In this document: in pieces, positions 21,976-34,187 of the stretch | Layout: every line of letters starts with the position of its first letter | How positions within the stretch are numbered: position 1 is the first letter of the stretch | DNA from: Actinobacillus arthritidis | GTDB lineage: Bacteria > Pseudomonadota > Gammaproteobacteria > Enterobacterales > Pasteurellaceae | Direction of reading: 5' to 3' | Assembly: GCF_029774155.1 (NCBI RefSeq) | Contig: NZ_CP103833.1 | Location: 1,736,001 to 1,800,000, forward strand | DNA length: 64,000 bases | Translations under genes and position numbers: made by a program | The notes under the pieces: generated by a model | Told to the model about the DNA's origin: nothing | Database searches by the model: none | What the model saw: the letters and a program-made list of their open reading frames with translations, nothing else

Positions 21976-21993
21976 TTGTTATTCTCCTACCGA

Positions 21994-22329
<336 letters not shown>

Positions 22330-22336
22330 TTACCTC

Positions 22337-22621
<285 letters not shown>

Positions 22622-22639
22622 CTATATTATTGAATAAAA

Positions 22640-23461
22640 TTATTTGCCACGACGACGTACGATATATTTATCAGTACGTTTGTTGTGACGAGTTTTCTTA
22701 CCTTTGGTTTGAACGCCCCAAGGTGTAACAGGGTGTTTACCGAAGTTACGACCTTCACCACCACCGTGTGGGTGGTCTACCGGGTTCATCGCAGTACCAC
22801 GAACTGTTGGGCGAACGCCTCTCCAGCGGTTAGCACCTGCTTTACCAAGAACGCGAAGCATATGTTCTGAGTTACCTACTTCACCGATGGTTGCAGTACA
22901 CTCAGCTAATACTTTACGCATTTCGCCTGAACGAAGACGTAAAGTTACATAGTTACCTTCACGAGCGATAATTTGTACATAAGCACCAGCAGAACGTGCA
23001 ATTTGACCACCTTTACCAGGTTTTAATTCAACGTTATGAACTGTAGTACCTACTGGGATATTACGCATTGGTAACGCATTACCTGCTTTAATTGGAGCTG
23101 AAGCACCTGCTTGAATCGTATCACCAACAGATAAACCTTTTGGTGCTAAGATATAACGGCGTTCACCATCTTTATAAAGCACTAATGCAATGTTCGCAGA
23201 ACGGTTTGGATCGTATTCTAAACGCTCAACTACTGCTGGGATATCTAACTTGTTACGTTTGAAATCCACTAAACGGTAGTGTTGTTTGTGACCGCCACCA
23301 ATGTGACGAGTTGTGATACGACCTAAATTGTTACGACCACCAGTTTTAGATTTGCTATCTAATAAAGGTGCATAAGGTTTACCCTTATGTAATTCTGCGT
23401 TAACAACTTTAACTACGTGACGACGACCAGCGGAGGTCGGCTTACATTTAACGATAGCCAT
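22640..23461 (-). CDS. rplB: 50S ribosomal protein L2
   Basis: A 273-residue L2: [20 protein letters not shown] at the start and [20 protein letters not shown] near the end, including the conserved histidine important for peptidyl transferase activity. Third-fourth position in the S10 operon, after rplW. Confidence 0.98.
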   Translation of the reverse strand: MAIVKCKPTSAGRRHVVKVVNAELHKGKPYAPLLDSKSKTGGRNNLGRITTRHIGGGHKQHYRLVDFKRNKLDIPAVVERLEYDPNRSANIALVLYKDGERRYILAPKGLSVGDTIQAGASAPIKAGNALPMRNIPVGTTVHNVELKPGKGGQIARSAGAYVQIIAREGNYVTLRLRSGEMRKVLAECTATIGEVGNSEHMLRVLGKAGANRWRGVRPTVRGTAMNPVDHPHGGGEGRNFGKHPVTPWGVQTKGKKTRHNKRTDKYIVRRRGK

Positions 23462-23481
23462 TTATAAATTCTCCTCCGTAA

Positions 23482-23787
23482 TTACTCTGCCGCACCTTCA
23501 ACGAAGTCAAGTGATTGACCTTCTTGAAGAGTAACATAAGCTTTTTTCCAGTCACTACGACGACCTGATTTAGCACCGTGACGTTTAGTTTTACCTTTAA
23601 CAACAACAGTACGTACAGAATCCACTTTCACTTCAAATAGTTGCTCAACTGCGTTAGCAATTTCAACTTTGTTAGCATCTAATGCCACTTTGAAAACGAT
23701 AGTGTTGCCTTTTTCAGCATTATTCGTCGCTTTTTCAGAGATATGTGGTGCTTTAAGCACTCTTAGCAAACGTTCTTGTTGAATCAT
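23482..23787 (-). CDS. rplW: 50S ribosomal protein L23
   Basis: A 101-residue L23 ([37 protein letters not shown]). It is the main docking point for trigger factor and SRP at the tunnel exit. Its start overlaps the rplD stop by four bases. Confidence 0.98.
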   Translation of the reverse strand: MIQQERLLRVLKAPHISEKATNNAEKGNTIVFKVALDANKVEIANAVEQLFEVKVDSVRTVVVKGKTKRHGAKSGRRSDWKKAYVTLQEGQSLDFVEGAAE

Positions 23788-24386
23788 GCTAACATCTCCT
23801 CAATTTGTTTTACCGCATCAGCTGTGATAACCACTTTATCGAAAGCGATTAAACTTACTGGATCGATACCTTGAACATCACGAACGTCTACTTTGTATAA
23901 GTTACGTCTTGCTAAGAATAGATTCTCATCTAAGTTTGCAGTAATGATTAAAGCGTCGTTTAACGCTAAATCTTTTAATTTTTGTACTAATACTTTAGTT
24001 TTTGGTGCTTCGATTTCGAATTTCTCAACAACCACTAAACGTTCTTGACGAACTAATTCAGAAAGGATGCTTTTGATTGCACCACGGTACATTTTTTTGT
24101 TCACTTTTTGGCTGTGATCTTGTGGTTTCGCGACGAATGTGATACCACCTGAACGCCAGATTGGTGATTTGATATCACCTGAACGTGCGCGACCTGTACC
24201 TTTTTGACGCCAAGGTTTTTTACCTGAACCAGACACTTCAGCACGAGTTTTTTGAGCACGTGAACCTTGACGAGCACCTGTCGCATACGCAACAACTACT
24301 TGGTGGATTAACGCTTCGTTAAACTCACGTCCGAAGGTAGTTTCAGAAACAGTTAGTGCGTTTGCACCTACAACTTGTAATTCCAT
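23784..24386 (-). CDS. rplD: 50S ribosomal protein L4
   Basis: A 200-residue L4: [20 protein letters not shown] and the tunnel loop [21 protein letters not shown]4 is also the translational and transcriptional repressor of the S10 operon in enterobacteria, acting on the long leader upstream of rpsJ. Confidence 0.98.
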   Translation of the reverse strand: MELQVVGANALTVSETTFGREFNEALIHQVVVAYATGARQGSRAQKTRAEVSGSGKKPWRQKGTGRARSGDIKSPIWRSGGITFVAKPQDHSQKVNKKMYRGAIKSILSELVRQERLVVVEKFEIEAPKTKVLVQKLKDLALNDALIITANLDENLFLARRNLYKVDVRDVQGIDPVSLIAFDKVVITADAVKQIEEMLA

Positions 24387-24401
24387 CTCTATCTCCTAGA
24401 C

Positions 24402-25028
24402 TTATGCTTTAACTGCTGGTTTTACGATAACATCACTATTAGTTGCACCTGGAACAGCACCTTTAACTAATAATAATTTACGCTCAGCATCTACACGAAC
24501 AACTTCAAGTGATTGAACGGTTACACGCTCAGCACCTAAGTGTCCTGCCATTTTTTTACCTTTAAACACACGACCCGGAGTTTGGTTTTGACCAATAGAA
24601 CCAAGTACACGATGTGATAAAGAGTTACCGTGGGTAGCATCTTGGGTACGGAAGTTCCAACGTTTAACACCACCTTGGAAACCTTTACCTTTAGAAGTAC
24701 CAGTAACATCTACTTTTTTAACATCTGTGAAGATGTCAACATTGATTTCTTGACCTAAAGTGAATTCTTCACCTTCAGTACGAAATTCCCATAAACCGCG
24801 ACCAGCTTCAACACCTGCTTTCACGAAATGGCCTGCTTCCGGCTTAGTTACACGATTCGCTTTTTTCGAACCTGTAGTAACTTGAATTGCAGAATAGCCA
24901 TCGTTTTCAAGGGTTTTAACTTGAGTAACACGGTTGGCTTCGATTTCGATAACGGTAACTGGAATTGACACGCCGTCTTCAGTGAAAACGCGGGTCATAC
25001 CAACTTTACGACCGACTAAACCAATCAT
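24402..25028 (-). CDS. rplC: 50S ribosomal protein L3
   Basis: A 208-residue L3: [20 protein letters not shown] and [20 protein letters not shown], which includes the glutamine methylated by PrmB in E. coli. It starts large-subunit assembly. Second gene of the S10 operon. Confidence 0.98.
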   Translation of the reverse strand: MIGLVGRKVGMTRVFTEDGVSIPVTVIEIEANRVTQVKTLENDGYSAIQVTTGSKKANRVTKPEAGHFVKAGVEAGRGLWEFRTEGEEFTLGQEINVDIFTDVKKVDVTGTSKGKGFQGGVKRWNFRTQDATHGNSLSHRVLGSIGQNQTPGRVFKGKKMAGHLGAERVTVQSLEVVRVDAERKLLLVKGAVPGATNSDVIVKPAVKA

Positions 25029-25053
25029 TGTAATAACCTCTTAAAATTCCCAA

Positions 25054-25611
<558 letters not shown>

Positions 25612-25673
25612 GCATTAAGCTCTAAATTTTTCAGAAGTGGACTGACCTTTTTGTTATTTCAAAATTTACATTA

Positions 25674-25703
25674 TTGACATTAATTGATTTTATTTGCAAT
25701 AAT
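25674..25703 (+). promoter_or_regulatory. Promoter of sxy
   Basis: A perfect TTGACA (25674-25679) and AATAAT (25698-25703) with an 18-base spacer, divergent from the S10 promoter. The 5' untranslated region would be about 65 bases. I see no convincing CRP-S site over it. Confidence 0.6.
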
Positions 25704-25776
25704 ATTTCTCAAGCTATCAACACTACCTAATTAAACCAAGATAGTCGTTTTTATTTAATGTATTAAGGAGATGATA

Positions 25777-26421
25777 ATGGCAATATCAACAAAAAAGTTA
25801 CAAGATTTAAAAGATCTGTTTTCTACACTTGGACATATCAGTTTTAGAAACTATTTTTCTTATATCGGTATTTTTAAAGATAATACGATGTTTGCACTCT
25901 ACGATCAGAAAAATGAGGCAATTTATATCCGTAAATCCATAAAATATTATCCTGAAATTTCTCAGACGATTCCGGTTCATTTTTTAGTAGACCGCCGTAT
26001 AGGTTCACAACAATCACGTATTTTCTATCATCTTCCCCAAATCATTATCGATACTATTGATACATACTTACATTGGATTCAGTCTGCGATTGAAGAATAT
26101 CAAGTGACAAAAACAAAATTGGAAGACCAAAATAAGAATAAAATTCGCTTATTACCGAATATGAATATTAATATAGAGAGACTGCTCTCTCGTATTGAAA
26201 TTTATACTGTTGATGATCTAAATAGTGTAGGTATTATCAACGTCTTCGTTAAGCTTATTTCGCAAGGTGTAGAAGTCGGTGAATTATTACTCTTTAAACT
26301 TTACGGAGCGATTAAGCATAAATATGTTTATATGATTTCTGAACAAGAAAAACGCACATTGTTACTTGAAGCAGATTCAGCATTATATAGTGCTGGTTTA
26401 CGTAAACGCTTTACTATCTAA
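25777..26421 (+). CDS. sxy: Competence activator Sxy/TfoX
   Basis: A 214-residue TfoX protein. The N-terminal domain has YFSYIGIFKDNTMFALYDQK (near residues 26-45). The C-terminal domain has LLPNMNINIERLLSRIEIYT followed by VDDLNSVGIINVFVKLI and the GAIKHKYVYMISEQEKR block. In the Pasteurellaceae, Sxy works with CRP to switch on competence genes at CRP-S sites. I choose the ATG at 25777, six bases after AAGGAG; the ATG at 25771 abuts that site. It is divergent from rpsJ. One likely target site in this window lies upstream of comM. Confidence 0.9.
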   Translation: MAISTKKLQDLKDLFSTLGHISFRNYFSYIGIFKDNTMFALYDQKNEAIYIRKSIKYYPEISQTIPVHFLVDRRIGSQQSRIFYHLPQIIIDTIDTYLHWIQSAIEEYQVTKTKLEDQNKNKIRLLPNMNINIERLLSRIEIYTVDDLNSVGIINVFVKLISQGVEVGELLLFKLYGAIKHKYVYMISEQEKRTLLLEADSALYSAGLRKRFTI

Positions 26422-26444
26422 ATTCCCTCTAACTTTTATCAATT

Positions 26445-26460
26445 TATGATCCATATCACA
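26445..26460 (+). promoter_or_regulatory. Putative CRP site upstream of fumC
   Basis: TATGA-N6-TCACA matches the CRP consensus at nine of ten positions, about 125 bases before the fumC start. A perfect 9-base stem (AGAAAGGAA / TTCCTTTCT, 26477-26507) without a T run follows and may be a leader structure. Confidence 0.5.
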
Positions 26461-26585
26461 AAACCAATAAAAAACCAGAAAGGAATGTTTTAAGCCTGTT
26501 CCTTTCTTCCGATCTCGGTGCTACCATCCTACCTATAAATCATTAGTTTTTTAATTAAATCTATTTTTATCCATAGGAGAACACA

Positions 26586-27980
26586 ATGGAATTCCGTATT
26601 GAAAAAGATACCATGGGCGAAGTTCAAGTACCGGCTAATCGTTATTGGGCAAAGACAAACCGAACGTTCACGTAATAACTTTAAAATTGGTCCTGAAGCG
26701 TCAATGCCAAAAGAAATTATTGAAGCATTCGGATACTTGAAAAAAGCAACGCATTTGCAAATACAGATTTAGGTGTTTTACCTGCAGAAAAACGTGATTT
26801 AATTGCTCAGGCTTGTGATGAAATCCTTGCCGGTAAATTAGACGCAGAATTTCCACTCGTAATTTGGCAAACCGGTTCAGGTACACAATCTAATATGAAC
26901 CTAAACGAAGTGATTGCAAATCGAGCACATGTTATTCACGGTGGTAAATTAGGTGAGAAATCAGTTATTCACCCAAATGATGACGTGAATAAATCACAAT
27001 CATCAAATGATACCTATCCAACAGCAATGCATATTGCGGCTTACAAAAAAGTTGTTGAACAAACGATTCCTGCAGTAGAACGTTTACAAAAAACTTTTGC
27101 AACAAAATCAGAAGCCTTCAAAGATGTGGTAAAAATCGGCCGTACTCACTTAATGGATGCGACACCGTTAACTTTAGGCCAAGAGTTTTCCGCTTATGCA
27201 ACACAATTACATTTCGGTTTAATCGCATTAAAAAATACCTTACCGCATTTACGTCAAATGGCATTAGGCGGTACAGCGGTAGGTACTGGCTTAAATACTC
27301 CGAAAGGTTATGATGTAAAAGTTGCAGAATATATTGCCAAATTTACCGGTTTACCGTTTATTACCGCAGAAAATAAATTTGAAGCACTTGCAACTCACGA
27401 TGCTATTGTTGAAACACATGGTGCGTTAAAACAAATTGCGATGTCTTTATTCAAAATCGCAAATGACATTCGTTTATTAGCTTCAGGTCCTCGTTCTGGT
27501 ATCGGTGAAATCTTAATTCCTGAAAATGAACCGGGTTCATCAATTATGCCGGGTAAAGTAAACCCAACCCAATGTGAAGCAATGACAATGGTAGCAAGAC
27601 AAGTATTAGGTAACGATACCACTATTTCATTTGCAGGTAGCCAAGGTCACTTCCAATTAAATGTGTTTAAACCGGTGATGGCGGCAAACTTCTTACAATC
27701 TGCTCAACTTTTAGCGGATGTTTGTATTTCATTTGATGAACATTGTGCGACTGGTATCGAACCGAACTATCAACGTATTAAACAACAACTTGACCAATCA
27801 TTAATGTTAGTGACTGCATTAAATACGCATATCGGTTATGAAAATGCGACTAAAATTGCAAAAACTGCACATAAAAACGGTACAACCTTAAAAGAAGAAG
27901 CAATTAACTTAGGTTTGGTGACCGCAGAACAATTCGATGAATGGGTTCGTCCTGAAGATATGGTGGGTAGCTTAAAATAA
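26586..27980 (+). CDS. fumC: Class II fumarate hydratase (two indels in this sequence)
   Basis: FumC interconverts fumarate and L-malate without an iron-sulphur cluster. It begins [20 protein letters not shown] after ATAGGAG. The frame breaks at about 26650-26658 (GGGCAAAGAC, where WAAQT is expected) and at about 26740-26746 (AACGCATTT, one base short). From 26750 onward it reads cleanly: [19 protein letters not shown], the [11 protein letters not shown] block and the superfamily signature [15 protein letters not shown]. Repaired length is 464 residues, normal. Data errors. Ends at a strong terminator. Confidence 0.93.
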
Positions 27981-28006
27981 GCTATACATATTAAATATAT
28001 TAAGTT

Positions 28007-28035
28007 AAGGGCTATCGGATGATAGCCCTTTTTTA
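28007..28035 (+). terminator. Terminator of fumC
   Basis: Perfect 10-base stem AAGGGCTATC / GATAGCCCTT with loop GGAT and a T run, 27 bases after fumC. An inverted pair of uptake-signal-like sequences (AGCGGTTTGAT and ACCGCTTGT) follows before the convergent MFS gene. Confidence 0.92.
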
Positions 28036-28098
28036 TGCTTAATAAGCGGTTTGATTTTGCCCAAATTTTACAAAATTTTGTCTAAAAACGACCGCTTG

Positions 28099-29166
28099 TT
28101 ACACAAGGAATATATAGGGCAATATATTCATTATCCCAGCAGTTGTGATCGCCAAAATAAGCTTAGATAAACCAAACATTAGCCCTTGGTTTTCACCTTT
28201 ATCCAATTTAACCAACATATTCGCTAAGGCGGTATTAGCAAATAAACTAACCAATGCAAAGATTATCAGGTATAAAAAAGCCGTAAGTTCCGAAATATAT
28301 TCCAACGCATAAAACCACGGCACAATCAGTAATGCAATAAGTATCGGTGCAATATAATTTAGTTTGACCACACCAAGATTGACCTTACGAGAGAACTGTG
28401 CCTGCGGCAGTACCGCAATCAGATTATTGATAAAAAATGCGATTGGCACTAATTCTTGCTGATCCAAAAGCTCAGTAAAAATGTAAGGAAAAATCACATA
28501 AAATGCTGACCCCATACCGAGCGGAATAAATAGTAATAAATGCACAAAAATAAACCGCTTGTTAATCACTTCGCTAAACTGAGCAAAGCGGAAAGGAGTA
28601 AACCGGAAATTGCACTTTCTTCTCGGCATAGTTTGCCACATAAAAAGTAACATCGTCACTTCAATTGCACAGCTACACCAAATCAACCATTCCGCTTTTT
28701 GATAATGAATAAACGGAATGGACACTAACGGTGCAACCATAGACGCCATACTGGAGATTTTGAGAAACTTCCCTTGCGCTTTGGTTTTAGACGCATAATT
28801 ATCCTCGGCAGAAGAGAGTAAAAATGCCCTCGCATTCGTACTAAACAGTGTGCTACCTAAACCAAAACAGAATGTCGCAAGTAGTAGTAACGCATAATGA
28901 TCGGTCGTCAGTAACAAAATATAGGCCAATGAATCGAGTAAACATCCGAACAGCATAATCGGCATTCGCCCAAAACGATCGCCCCACGAGCCGGCAAATA
29001 AAGAAAAGGCTTGGCTAGCAAAAACCAATAACGAAAATGCACTAGCAATTTGTGTCGTGTCAAACCCTTTATACTTTGTGAGATAAATAAAAAATACGCT
29101 CTGCATTGCGGTATAGGCGAGTCCGGAAAAGAACCTACGCCATAAAATAATATTTTGCATATCCAT
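28099..29166 (-). CDS. MFS-family transporter
   Basis: A 355-residue inner-membrane protein with 10-12 hydrophobic helices. The loop 2-3 motif of the major facilitator superfamily is visible as GSWGDRFGRMPIMLFG near residues 59-74, followed by a helix rich in small residues (LLATFCFGLGSTLFSTNAR). The length is short for a 12-helix permease (usually about 400). The substrate is unknown; drug or sugar efflux are the common roles. GAAGGT precedes the ATG. It lies 21 bases after murJ on the same strand and may be cotranscribed. Confidence 0.85.
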   Translation of the reverse strand: MDMQNIILWRRFFSGLAYTAMQSVFFIYLTKYKGFDTTQIASAFSLLVFASQAFSLFAGSWGDRFGRMPIMLFGCLLDSLAYILLLTTDHYALLLLATFCFGLGSTLFSTNARAFLLSSAEDNYASKTKAQGKFLKISSMASMVAPLVSIPFIHYQKAEWLIWCSCAIEVTMLLFMWQTMPRRKCNFRFTPFRFAQFSEVINKRFIFVHLLLFIPLGMGSAFYVIFPYIFTELLDQQELVPIAFFINNLIAVLPQAQFSRKVNLGVVKLNYIAPILIALLIVPWFYALEYISELTAFLYLIIFALVSLFANTALANMLVKLDKGENQGLMFGLSKLILAITTAGIMNILPYIFLV

Positions 29167-29187
29167 ATTATTTACCTTCTATATTTA

Positions 29188-30756
29188 TTAAGCTCTGAAA
29201 TCTCGCTTACGAATCCCAAGTACAAATAATGAACTAAAATAAACAATCGTCGCTAGTACGATTAGCCAAACTAGCCAGTATACTTTTACCCAAGTTGTCA
29301 TCGCATGCCACCCTTCTAAACTTGGTGAGAAATAAGCAACTAATGCCCCCATTAAGCAAGCCGAAATAGCGACTTTTAATACAAAGAGCGCAGTTTTTAC
29401 GGTAATACGATAAGCTCCTTCTTTAGCAAGACCACGATAAAGTAACGAAGCATTTACCGGCGCCGAAAGTGCCGATGCCATTGCCAAGCCTAGATAGCCG
29501 AATGGAATGGCTAACACACCAAAACAAATATTACAAATGGTGGCGATAATGCCGATTTTGACCGGTGTTTTGGTATTTTGGCGGGCATAGAAACCGTTTG
29601 CCAAAATACTGATTAACATATAACTGTTTAAGCCTAGGCACATAATCCATAAGGCATGAGAAGTAGCAACTACATCAGATAAACTGAATTTGCCTCGCAT
29701 AAAGATAGTCATCATTAACGGCTGTGCCAATACCGCGATACCAATCATCGCAGGAATACCGAGTAATAACACCATTCTCACTCCCCAATCCATCGTACCT
29801 TGAAATTCCACCGCACGTTGTACTTCGTCAATTTCTTTCTTTTTCGCAATACGGGATAAACTCGGTAACACCACCGTAGAAATCGCAATACCGAATAGCC
29901 CAAGTGGAAACTCAATTAAACGATCGGAATAATATAACCAGGTAATCGAACCGGTCACTAAAAAGCTAGCGATCACTTGATTGATTAATAGGTTGAGCTG
30001 GGTAACGGAAACCCCGAACAACGCCGGAAGCATTAAGTTACGAACTTTAGTGACCCCTTCATCTTTCCACGCCCATTTCGGTTTAACGAGTAAACCTTCT
30101 TTTTTCATAAATGGAATTTGGAATAGGAATTGCAACAAGCCGCCGAGAAAGATCCCCCAAGCTAAGGCAACATCAGGTTGTTCGAAGTAATCCGCACCAA
30201 ATAACGCCATACTGATCATCGCAATATTCAGTAATACAGGCGAAAATGCCATTACGCCAAACTTACCTATAGTATTTAATACTGCCCCCGAAAGTGCCAC
30301 AAAGGTAATAAACCATAAATAAGGGAAAGTGATTTTCAGTAATAATGAAGCTTGAGTGAATTTTTGGGCGTCTGGACCGTCATTGACCCAATCCATAAAC
30401 CAGCCGGTACCGAATAAAGCGGCAACTACCGGTGAGCCAATCATTGCCACTAAGGTGACAATTGTGACTAAACCACCTAATGTGCCAGACACTTTGGCGA
30501 CAAATTCACGGGTTTTATCTAAATCGTTATCGGCATTATATTCGGCAAGTACCGGCACAAATGCCTTTGAAAATGCCCCTTCTGCAAATAAACGGCGTAA
30601 AAAGTTCGGGATACGATTGGCAAAGAGAAAAACATCCGACATTGCACCGGCACCAAGTAAGCCGGCGATAACCACATCACGCACTAATCCGAGAATACGA
30701 GAAATCAGCGTCATTGAACTGACGATCATTCCTGACTTTAAAAGTTTTTTGCTCAT
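29188..30756 (-). CDS. murJ: Lipid II flippase MurJ (MviN)
   Basis: A 522-residue inner-membrane flippase with about 14 helices that moves lipid II to the periplasm for peptidoglycan synthesis. The N-terminus KKLLKSGMIVSSMTLISRIL, then GLVRDVVIAGLLGAGAMSDV, and the block NFLRRLFAEGAFSKAFVPVL are typical MurJ. Length is normal. It is divergent from rpsT, as in many gammaproteobacteria. Confidence 0.95.
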   Translation of the reverse strand: MSKKLLKSGMIVSSMTLISRILGLVRDVVIAGLLGAGAMSDVFLFANRIPNFLRRLFAEGAFSKAFVPVLAEYNADNDLDKTREFVAKVSGTLGGLVTIVTLVAMIGSPVVAALFGTGWFMDWVNDGPDAQKFTQASLLLKITFPYLWFITFVALSGAVLNTIGKFGVMAFSPVLLNIAMISMALFGADYFEQPDVALAWGIFLGGLLQFLFQIPFMKKEGLLVKPKWAWKDEGVTKVRNLMLPALFGVSVTQLNLLINQVIASFLVTGSITWLYYSDRLIEFPLGLFGIAISTVVLPSLSRIAKKKEIDEVQRAVEFQGTMDWGVRMVLLLGIPAMIGIAVLAQPLMMTIFMRGKFSLSDVVATSHALWIMCLGLNSYMLISILANGFYARQNTKTPVKIGIIATICNICFGVLAIPFGYLGLAMASALSAPVNASLLYRGLAKEGAYRITVKTALFVLKVAISACLMGALVAYFSPSLEGWHAMTTWVKVYWLVWLIVLATIVYFSSLFVLGIRKRDFRA

Positions 30757-31070
30757 AGCGTTAAATTAAAATAAATTAAAGAGTGACAGTTTAACAAAAC
30801 CATTTGGATAACAGGAAATAAGTTAAACTTTTTTGATCTTTATCGGATTTAATACAAGCGATTTACTTTAATAACTTTTTACAAAATTCTTCGCAGATCC
30901 GACCGCTTATATTAAGATCCTTATATAAATTGCATAGAATTTTATCAGTTTGTTATAGGAAAATCAGAAAAAAACTGTTAAAATCTCCGCCTATCGTTTT
31001 CTTACTAGCAAAACGGTGTTATTTTCAAGCACGTGTCTCGTTGAAAATGAATTTAAACTATCGATAGCTA

Positions 31071-31103
31071 AACATAAACCAAAGTTTATGTTTTTTAATT
31101 TTT
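31071..31103 (+). terminator. Terminator-like hairpin in the rpsT leader (possible attenuator)
   Basis: Perfect 9-base stem AACATAAAC / GTTTATGTT with loop CAAA followed by TTTTAATTTTT, ending 26 bases before the rpsT start. A TAAAAT -10-like box lies at 30979-30984, so a leader of about 110 bases could end here. Elsewhere in 30757-31128 I see another 8-base dyad (ATTTTCAA / TTGAAAAT, 31021-31048), uptake-signal-like fragments and no gene. Confidence 0.5.
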
Positions 31104-31128
31104 ACACAGATATTTTAGGAGTTTGACC

Positions 31129-31394
31129 TTGGCTAATATCAAGTCAGCAAAAAAACGTGCGGTTCAATCTGAAAAACGCCGCCAACACAACGCAAGCCAA
31201 CGCTCAATGATGCGTACATTCATCAAGAAAGTATACGCGAGCAGTAGCGACGAGGCGATAAAGCGACTTCACAAGCGACTTTCGTTGAAATGCAAAAAGT
31301 AGTGGACCGTATGGCATCTAAAGGCTTAATCCACGCTAACAAAGCGACTAACCACAAAGCAAAATTAGCGACTCAAATCAAAAAATTAGCGTAA
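31129..31394 (+). CDS. rpsT: 30S ribosomal protein S20 (TTG start; two indels in this sequence)
   Basis: S20 binds 16S rRNA at the bottom of the 30S subunit. The protein begins (M)[20 protein letters not shown] from a TTG codon after AGGAG. E. coli rpsT also starts with TTG, which takes part in its autoregulation. Two extra bases near 31240-31252 (GCGAGCAGTAGCGACGAGG) shift the frame. Without them the end reads [20 protein letters not shown] and finishes [10 protein letters not shown], 87 residues in all. Data errors. A terminator follows. Confidence 0.93.
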
Positions 31395-31412
31395 TTGCTT
31401 TTTGTATAAAAG

Positions 31413-31437
31413 AACCGACCAAATGGTCGGTTTTTTT
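31413..31437 (+). terminator. Terminator of rpsT
   Basis: Stem AACCGACC / GGTCGGTT around AAAT, followed by seven T, 18 bases after rpsT. Confidence 0.9.
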
Positions 31438-31450
31438 ATCTCTATTGTCT

Positions 31451-32827
31451 TTATAGGAAGAATGTGCCTAATTGGAATAGCTTCTCAATTTCCCCAACCT
31501 GTTTTTTATCGTTCACAAAAATAATCACACTATCATTTTCCTCAATTTCGGTAGATTTATGTGCAATCAGCACCTCATCACGACGCACTATCGCTCCAAC
31601 TACTACGCCCTGTGGTAATTTTAATTCTCGAACAGCTCTGCCTACCACTTTTGACGATTCTTTATCACCATGTGCAATCACTTCGATACATTCCGCTTGT
31701 CCTTGTTTGAGCGAAGCGACTTGTACAATATCACCTTTACGGACATGACTAGATAAGGCGGAAATCGTCGCTTGTTTTGGAGAAAGTGCAATATCAATCG
31801 TGCCGCCTTGGATCAAATGAAGATATGCGTTGCGTTGCACCAATACAATCGCTTTCTTTGCCCCCAAGCGTTTTGCCAATAGTGCTGACATAATATTGGC
31901 TTCATCATCACCGCTTAATGCAAGGAATAAATCAATATTCTCAATATGTTCTTCAAACAATAATTCCTGATCGGAAGCATCGCCACATAAAACTAAGGTT
32001 TTTTCTAATTTCTCTGCCAACTTTTCAGCCCGTTTCGGATCTCGTTCGATCATTTTCACACTATATTGCTCTTCAAGATCCTTTGCTAGCCCCATACCGA
32101 TACTACCGCCGCCGACAATCATGACTCGCTTATGCGGCTTATCCAAGCGTTGCAATTCGCTCATCACCGCTTTTATATTATGGGTCGCACAGATAAAGAA
32201 CACTTCATCACCGGCTTCAATAATCGTTGAACCTTGTGGCAAAATCGCACGTTCTTGACGGAAAATTGCCACAACACGTGCTTCGATATAAGGTAAATGA
32301 TCACGTAACGCCGAAATCGGATAACCGACCAATGGTCCGCCATAATAGGCTTTTACACTAACCAAACTCACTAATTCATTCGCAAAGTGTGCAACCTGCA
32401 ATGCACCGGGATAGTTAATCAGACGCAAGATCTCTTTTTTAACCAAGACTTCCGGGGCAATAATATGATCAATGGGTAACGCCGCATCATTAAACAGCTG
32501 ATCTTTCTCACGCACATAATCGGAATTACGAATACGGGCGATCTTAGTCGGAATGTGAAATAGCGTATGAGCAATTTGACAAGCAATCATATTGGTTTCA
32601 TCACTTTCTGTCACCGCGACCAACAAATCCGCATCACTCGCCCCCGCATCACGTAAAATTCTCGGTGATGCGCCATTTCCTTTTAGAACCTGTAAATCGT
32701 GCTTATCTTGCGGCGTGTTCAAACGACTTTGATCGTCATCGATTAACGTAATATCGTTATCTTCGCTCACTAAATTTTCCGCAAGCGTTGAACCAACCTG
32801 ACCTGCACCTAAAATAATAATTTTCAT
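31451..32827 (-). CDS. trkA: Trk potassium uptake regulatory subunit TrkA
   Basis: A 458-residue peripheral membrane protein that gates TrkH/TrkG potassium channels through NAD(H) or nucleotide binding. It has two RCK halves: [20 protein letters not shown] at the start and [20 protein letters not shown] near residue 235 are the two Rossmann glycine motifs, each followed by a TrkA-C domain. The start at 32827 gives the E. coli length and N-terminus; the frame is open four codons further. It follows rsmB, as in E. coli. Confidence 0.95.
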   Translation of the reverse strand: MKIIILGAGQVGSTLAENLVSEDNDITLIDDDQSRLNTPQDKHDLQVLKGNGASPRILRDAGASDADLLVAVTESDETNMIACQIAHTLFHIPTKIARIRNSDYVREKDQLFNDAALPIDHIIAPEVLVKKEILRLINYPGALQVAHFANELVSLVSVKAYYGGPLVGYPISALRDHLPYIEARVVAIFRQERAILPQGSTIIEAGDEVFFICATHNIKAVMSELQRLDKPHKRVMIVGGGSIGMGLAKDLEEQYSVKMIERDPKRAEKLAEKLEKTLVLCGDASDQELLFEEHIENIDLFLALSGDDEANIMSALLAKRLGAKKAIVLVQRNAYLHLIQGGTIDIALSPKQATISALSSHVRKGDIVQVASLKQGQAECIEVIAHGDKESSKVVGRAVRELKLPQGVVVGAIVRRDEVLIAHKSTEIEENDSVIIFVNDKKQVGEIEKLFQLGTFFL

Positions 32828-32875
32828 CTTAAAATCCAATCACGCAAATAACGTAATCCGCTATCTTCTTGTGAT

Positions 32876-34174
32876 TTATTGTTTAATTAATTTGGCATAA
32901 AAGAAGCCGTCACCACCCTGTTCTTGAGGGAAAAATTGCTTCATTGTGGTTTTTTCGCCATTGAAATCCATCTCCGCTAACACAGCATCCGTGTGACTTT
33001 CAATAAAGCGGTTAATTTGCTCACTATTTTCTTCCAGCAAAACCGAACAAGTCGCATAAACTAATATGCCATTCGGTTTCAATCTGTCCCATAACGCCTC
33101 AAGAATTTTTGCCTGCAAGGCGACTAATTCATCAATATCATTTTCTTTACGTAGCCATTTGATATCCGGATGACGGCGAATAACGCCGGTCGCAGAACAA
33201 GGTGCATCGAGCAAAATACGATCAAACATCACGCTATCCTCCAACCATTCTGTCGGTTTGGAAGCATCGCCACAAATTACTTTTGCCGTTTGCCCAAGAC
33301 GAACTAAATTCTCACGCACACGTTTTAGGCGGCTTTCCTCAATATCCAATGCAATCACATTTGCCTGCGGAGCGACTTCTAGAATATGTGTGGTTTTACC
33401 GCCCGGTGCGGCACAGGCATCCAAAATTAATTCACCATTTTGGGCTTCCAATAAGGTTGCTGACCACTGAGCGTGTGCATCTTGTACCGTTGCCCAACCC
33501 TGTTCAAAATTCATCAATTTATGCACCGCTACCGGCTCTGCTAATAAGATTGCTGATTCAGGCACGCAAGCGGTCGTATTTTCTGGATTTTTTGCCACTA
33601 AATCACCTAATAACACGCGATAATCTTGTGGCTTAATCTGCTGAATATTGCTACGAATCCACATTGGTGGACGCTGATTATTTGCTTCAATAATCTCTCG
33701 CCAATTCGGATAAGCTTTTTTTAGTTTATTCACAAACCATTCCGGATGAAGCGTTTGCCAATTTTTATCAAATTTAGCTAACAGGGCCTCTTTCTCACGT
33801 AAAAAACGGCGTAATACCCCATTAATAAGTGCTTTAAAATTGTCCAATTTAAGCGATTTTGCCGCATTAACCACTTCATCAACTGCGGCAAATTCTGGCA
33901 CGCGCATATAAAGTAGCTGATAAAGTCCGACTAATAACAGGCAATGCACCAAACGTGTTTTGCCTTTTAATGGCTTTTCCACCGCTTGTGCAATGACCGC
34001 CTCAAGGCGTGGTAATGTGCGGCACACACCAAAGCTAATCTCTTGTACTAATGGTAAATCTTTCGCCTCTAATTTTGTCTGTGCTTCGGGAATTAAGGTG
34101 GCAAGTGATTTCCCTTGATCGAGAACTTGTAAAATAATTTGTGCGGCAACCGCACGAGCATTTTGTTTTTTCAT
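32876..34174 (-). CDS. rsmB: 16S rRNA m5C967 methyltransferase RsmB (Sun/Fmu)
   Basis: A 432-residue AdoMet enzyme that methylates C967 of 16S rRNA. An N-terminal NusB-like domain ([20 protein letters not shown] to about residue 140) precedes the catalytic half. The AdoMet motif is [16 protein letters not shown], and the two catalytic cysteines are in [12 protein letters not shown] and YATCSVL. The ATG at 34174 matches the family N-terminus and starts 14 bases downstream of the selB stop; a GTG at 34207 inside selB is less likely. Confidence 0.94.
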   Translation of the reverse strand: MKKQNARAVAAQIILQVLDQGKSLATLIPEAQTKLEAKDLPLVQEISFGVCRTLPRLEAVIAQAVEKPLKGKTRLVHCLLLVGLYQLLYMRVPEFAAVDEVVNAAKSLKLDNFKALINGVLRRFLREKEALLAKFDKNWQTLHPEWFVNKLKKAYPNWREIIEANNQRPPMWIRSNIQQIKPQDYRVLLGDLVAKNPENTTACVPESAILLAEPVAVHKLMNFEQGWATVQDAHAQWSATLLEAQNGELILDACAAPGGKTTHILEVAPQANVIALDIEESRLKRVRENLVRLGQTAKVICGDASKPTEWLEDSVMFDRILLDAPCSATGVIRRHPDIKWLRKENDIDELVALQAKILEALWDRLKPNGILVYATCSVLLEENSEQINRFIESHTDAVLAEMDFNGEKTTMKQFFPQEQGGDGFFYAKLIKQ

Positions 34175-34187
34175 TAATATATTCTTG

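Noticed and set aside
25680-25706. CRP-S site at the sxy promoter
   Set aside because: The ATTTGCAATAA stretch lacks the GATC-containing core seen at comM.
30940-30984. Full sigma-70 promoter for rpsT
   Set aside because: TAAAAT is a fair -10, but TTGTTA is 23 bases upstream and nothing else fits a -35, so I only note the -10.
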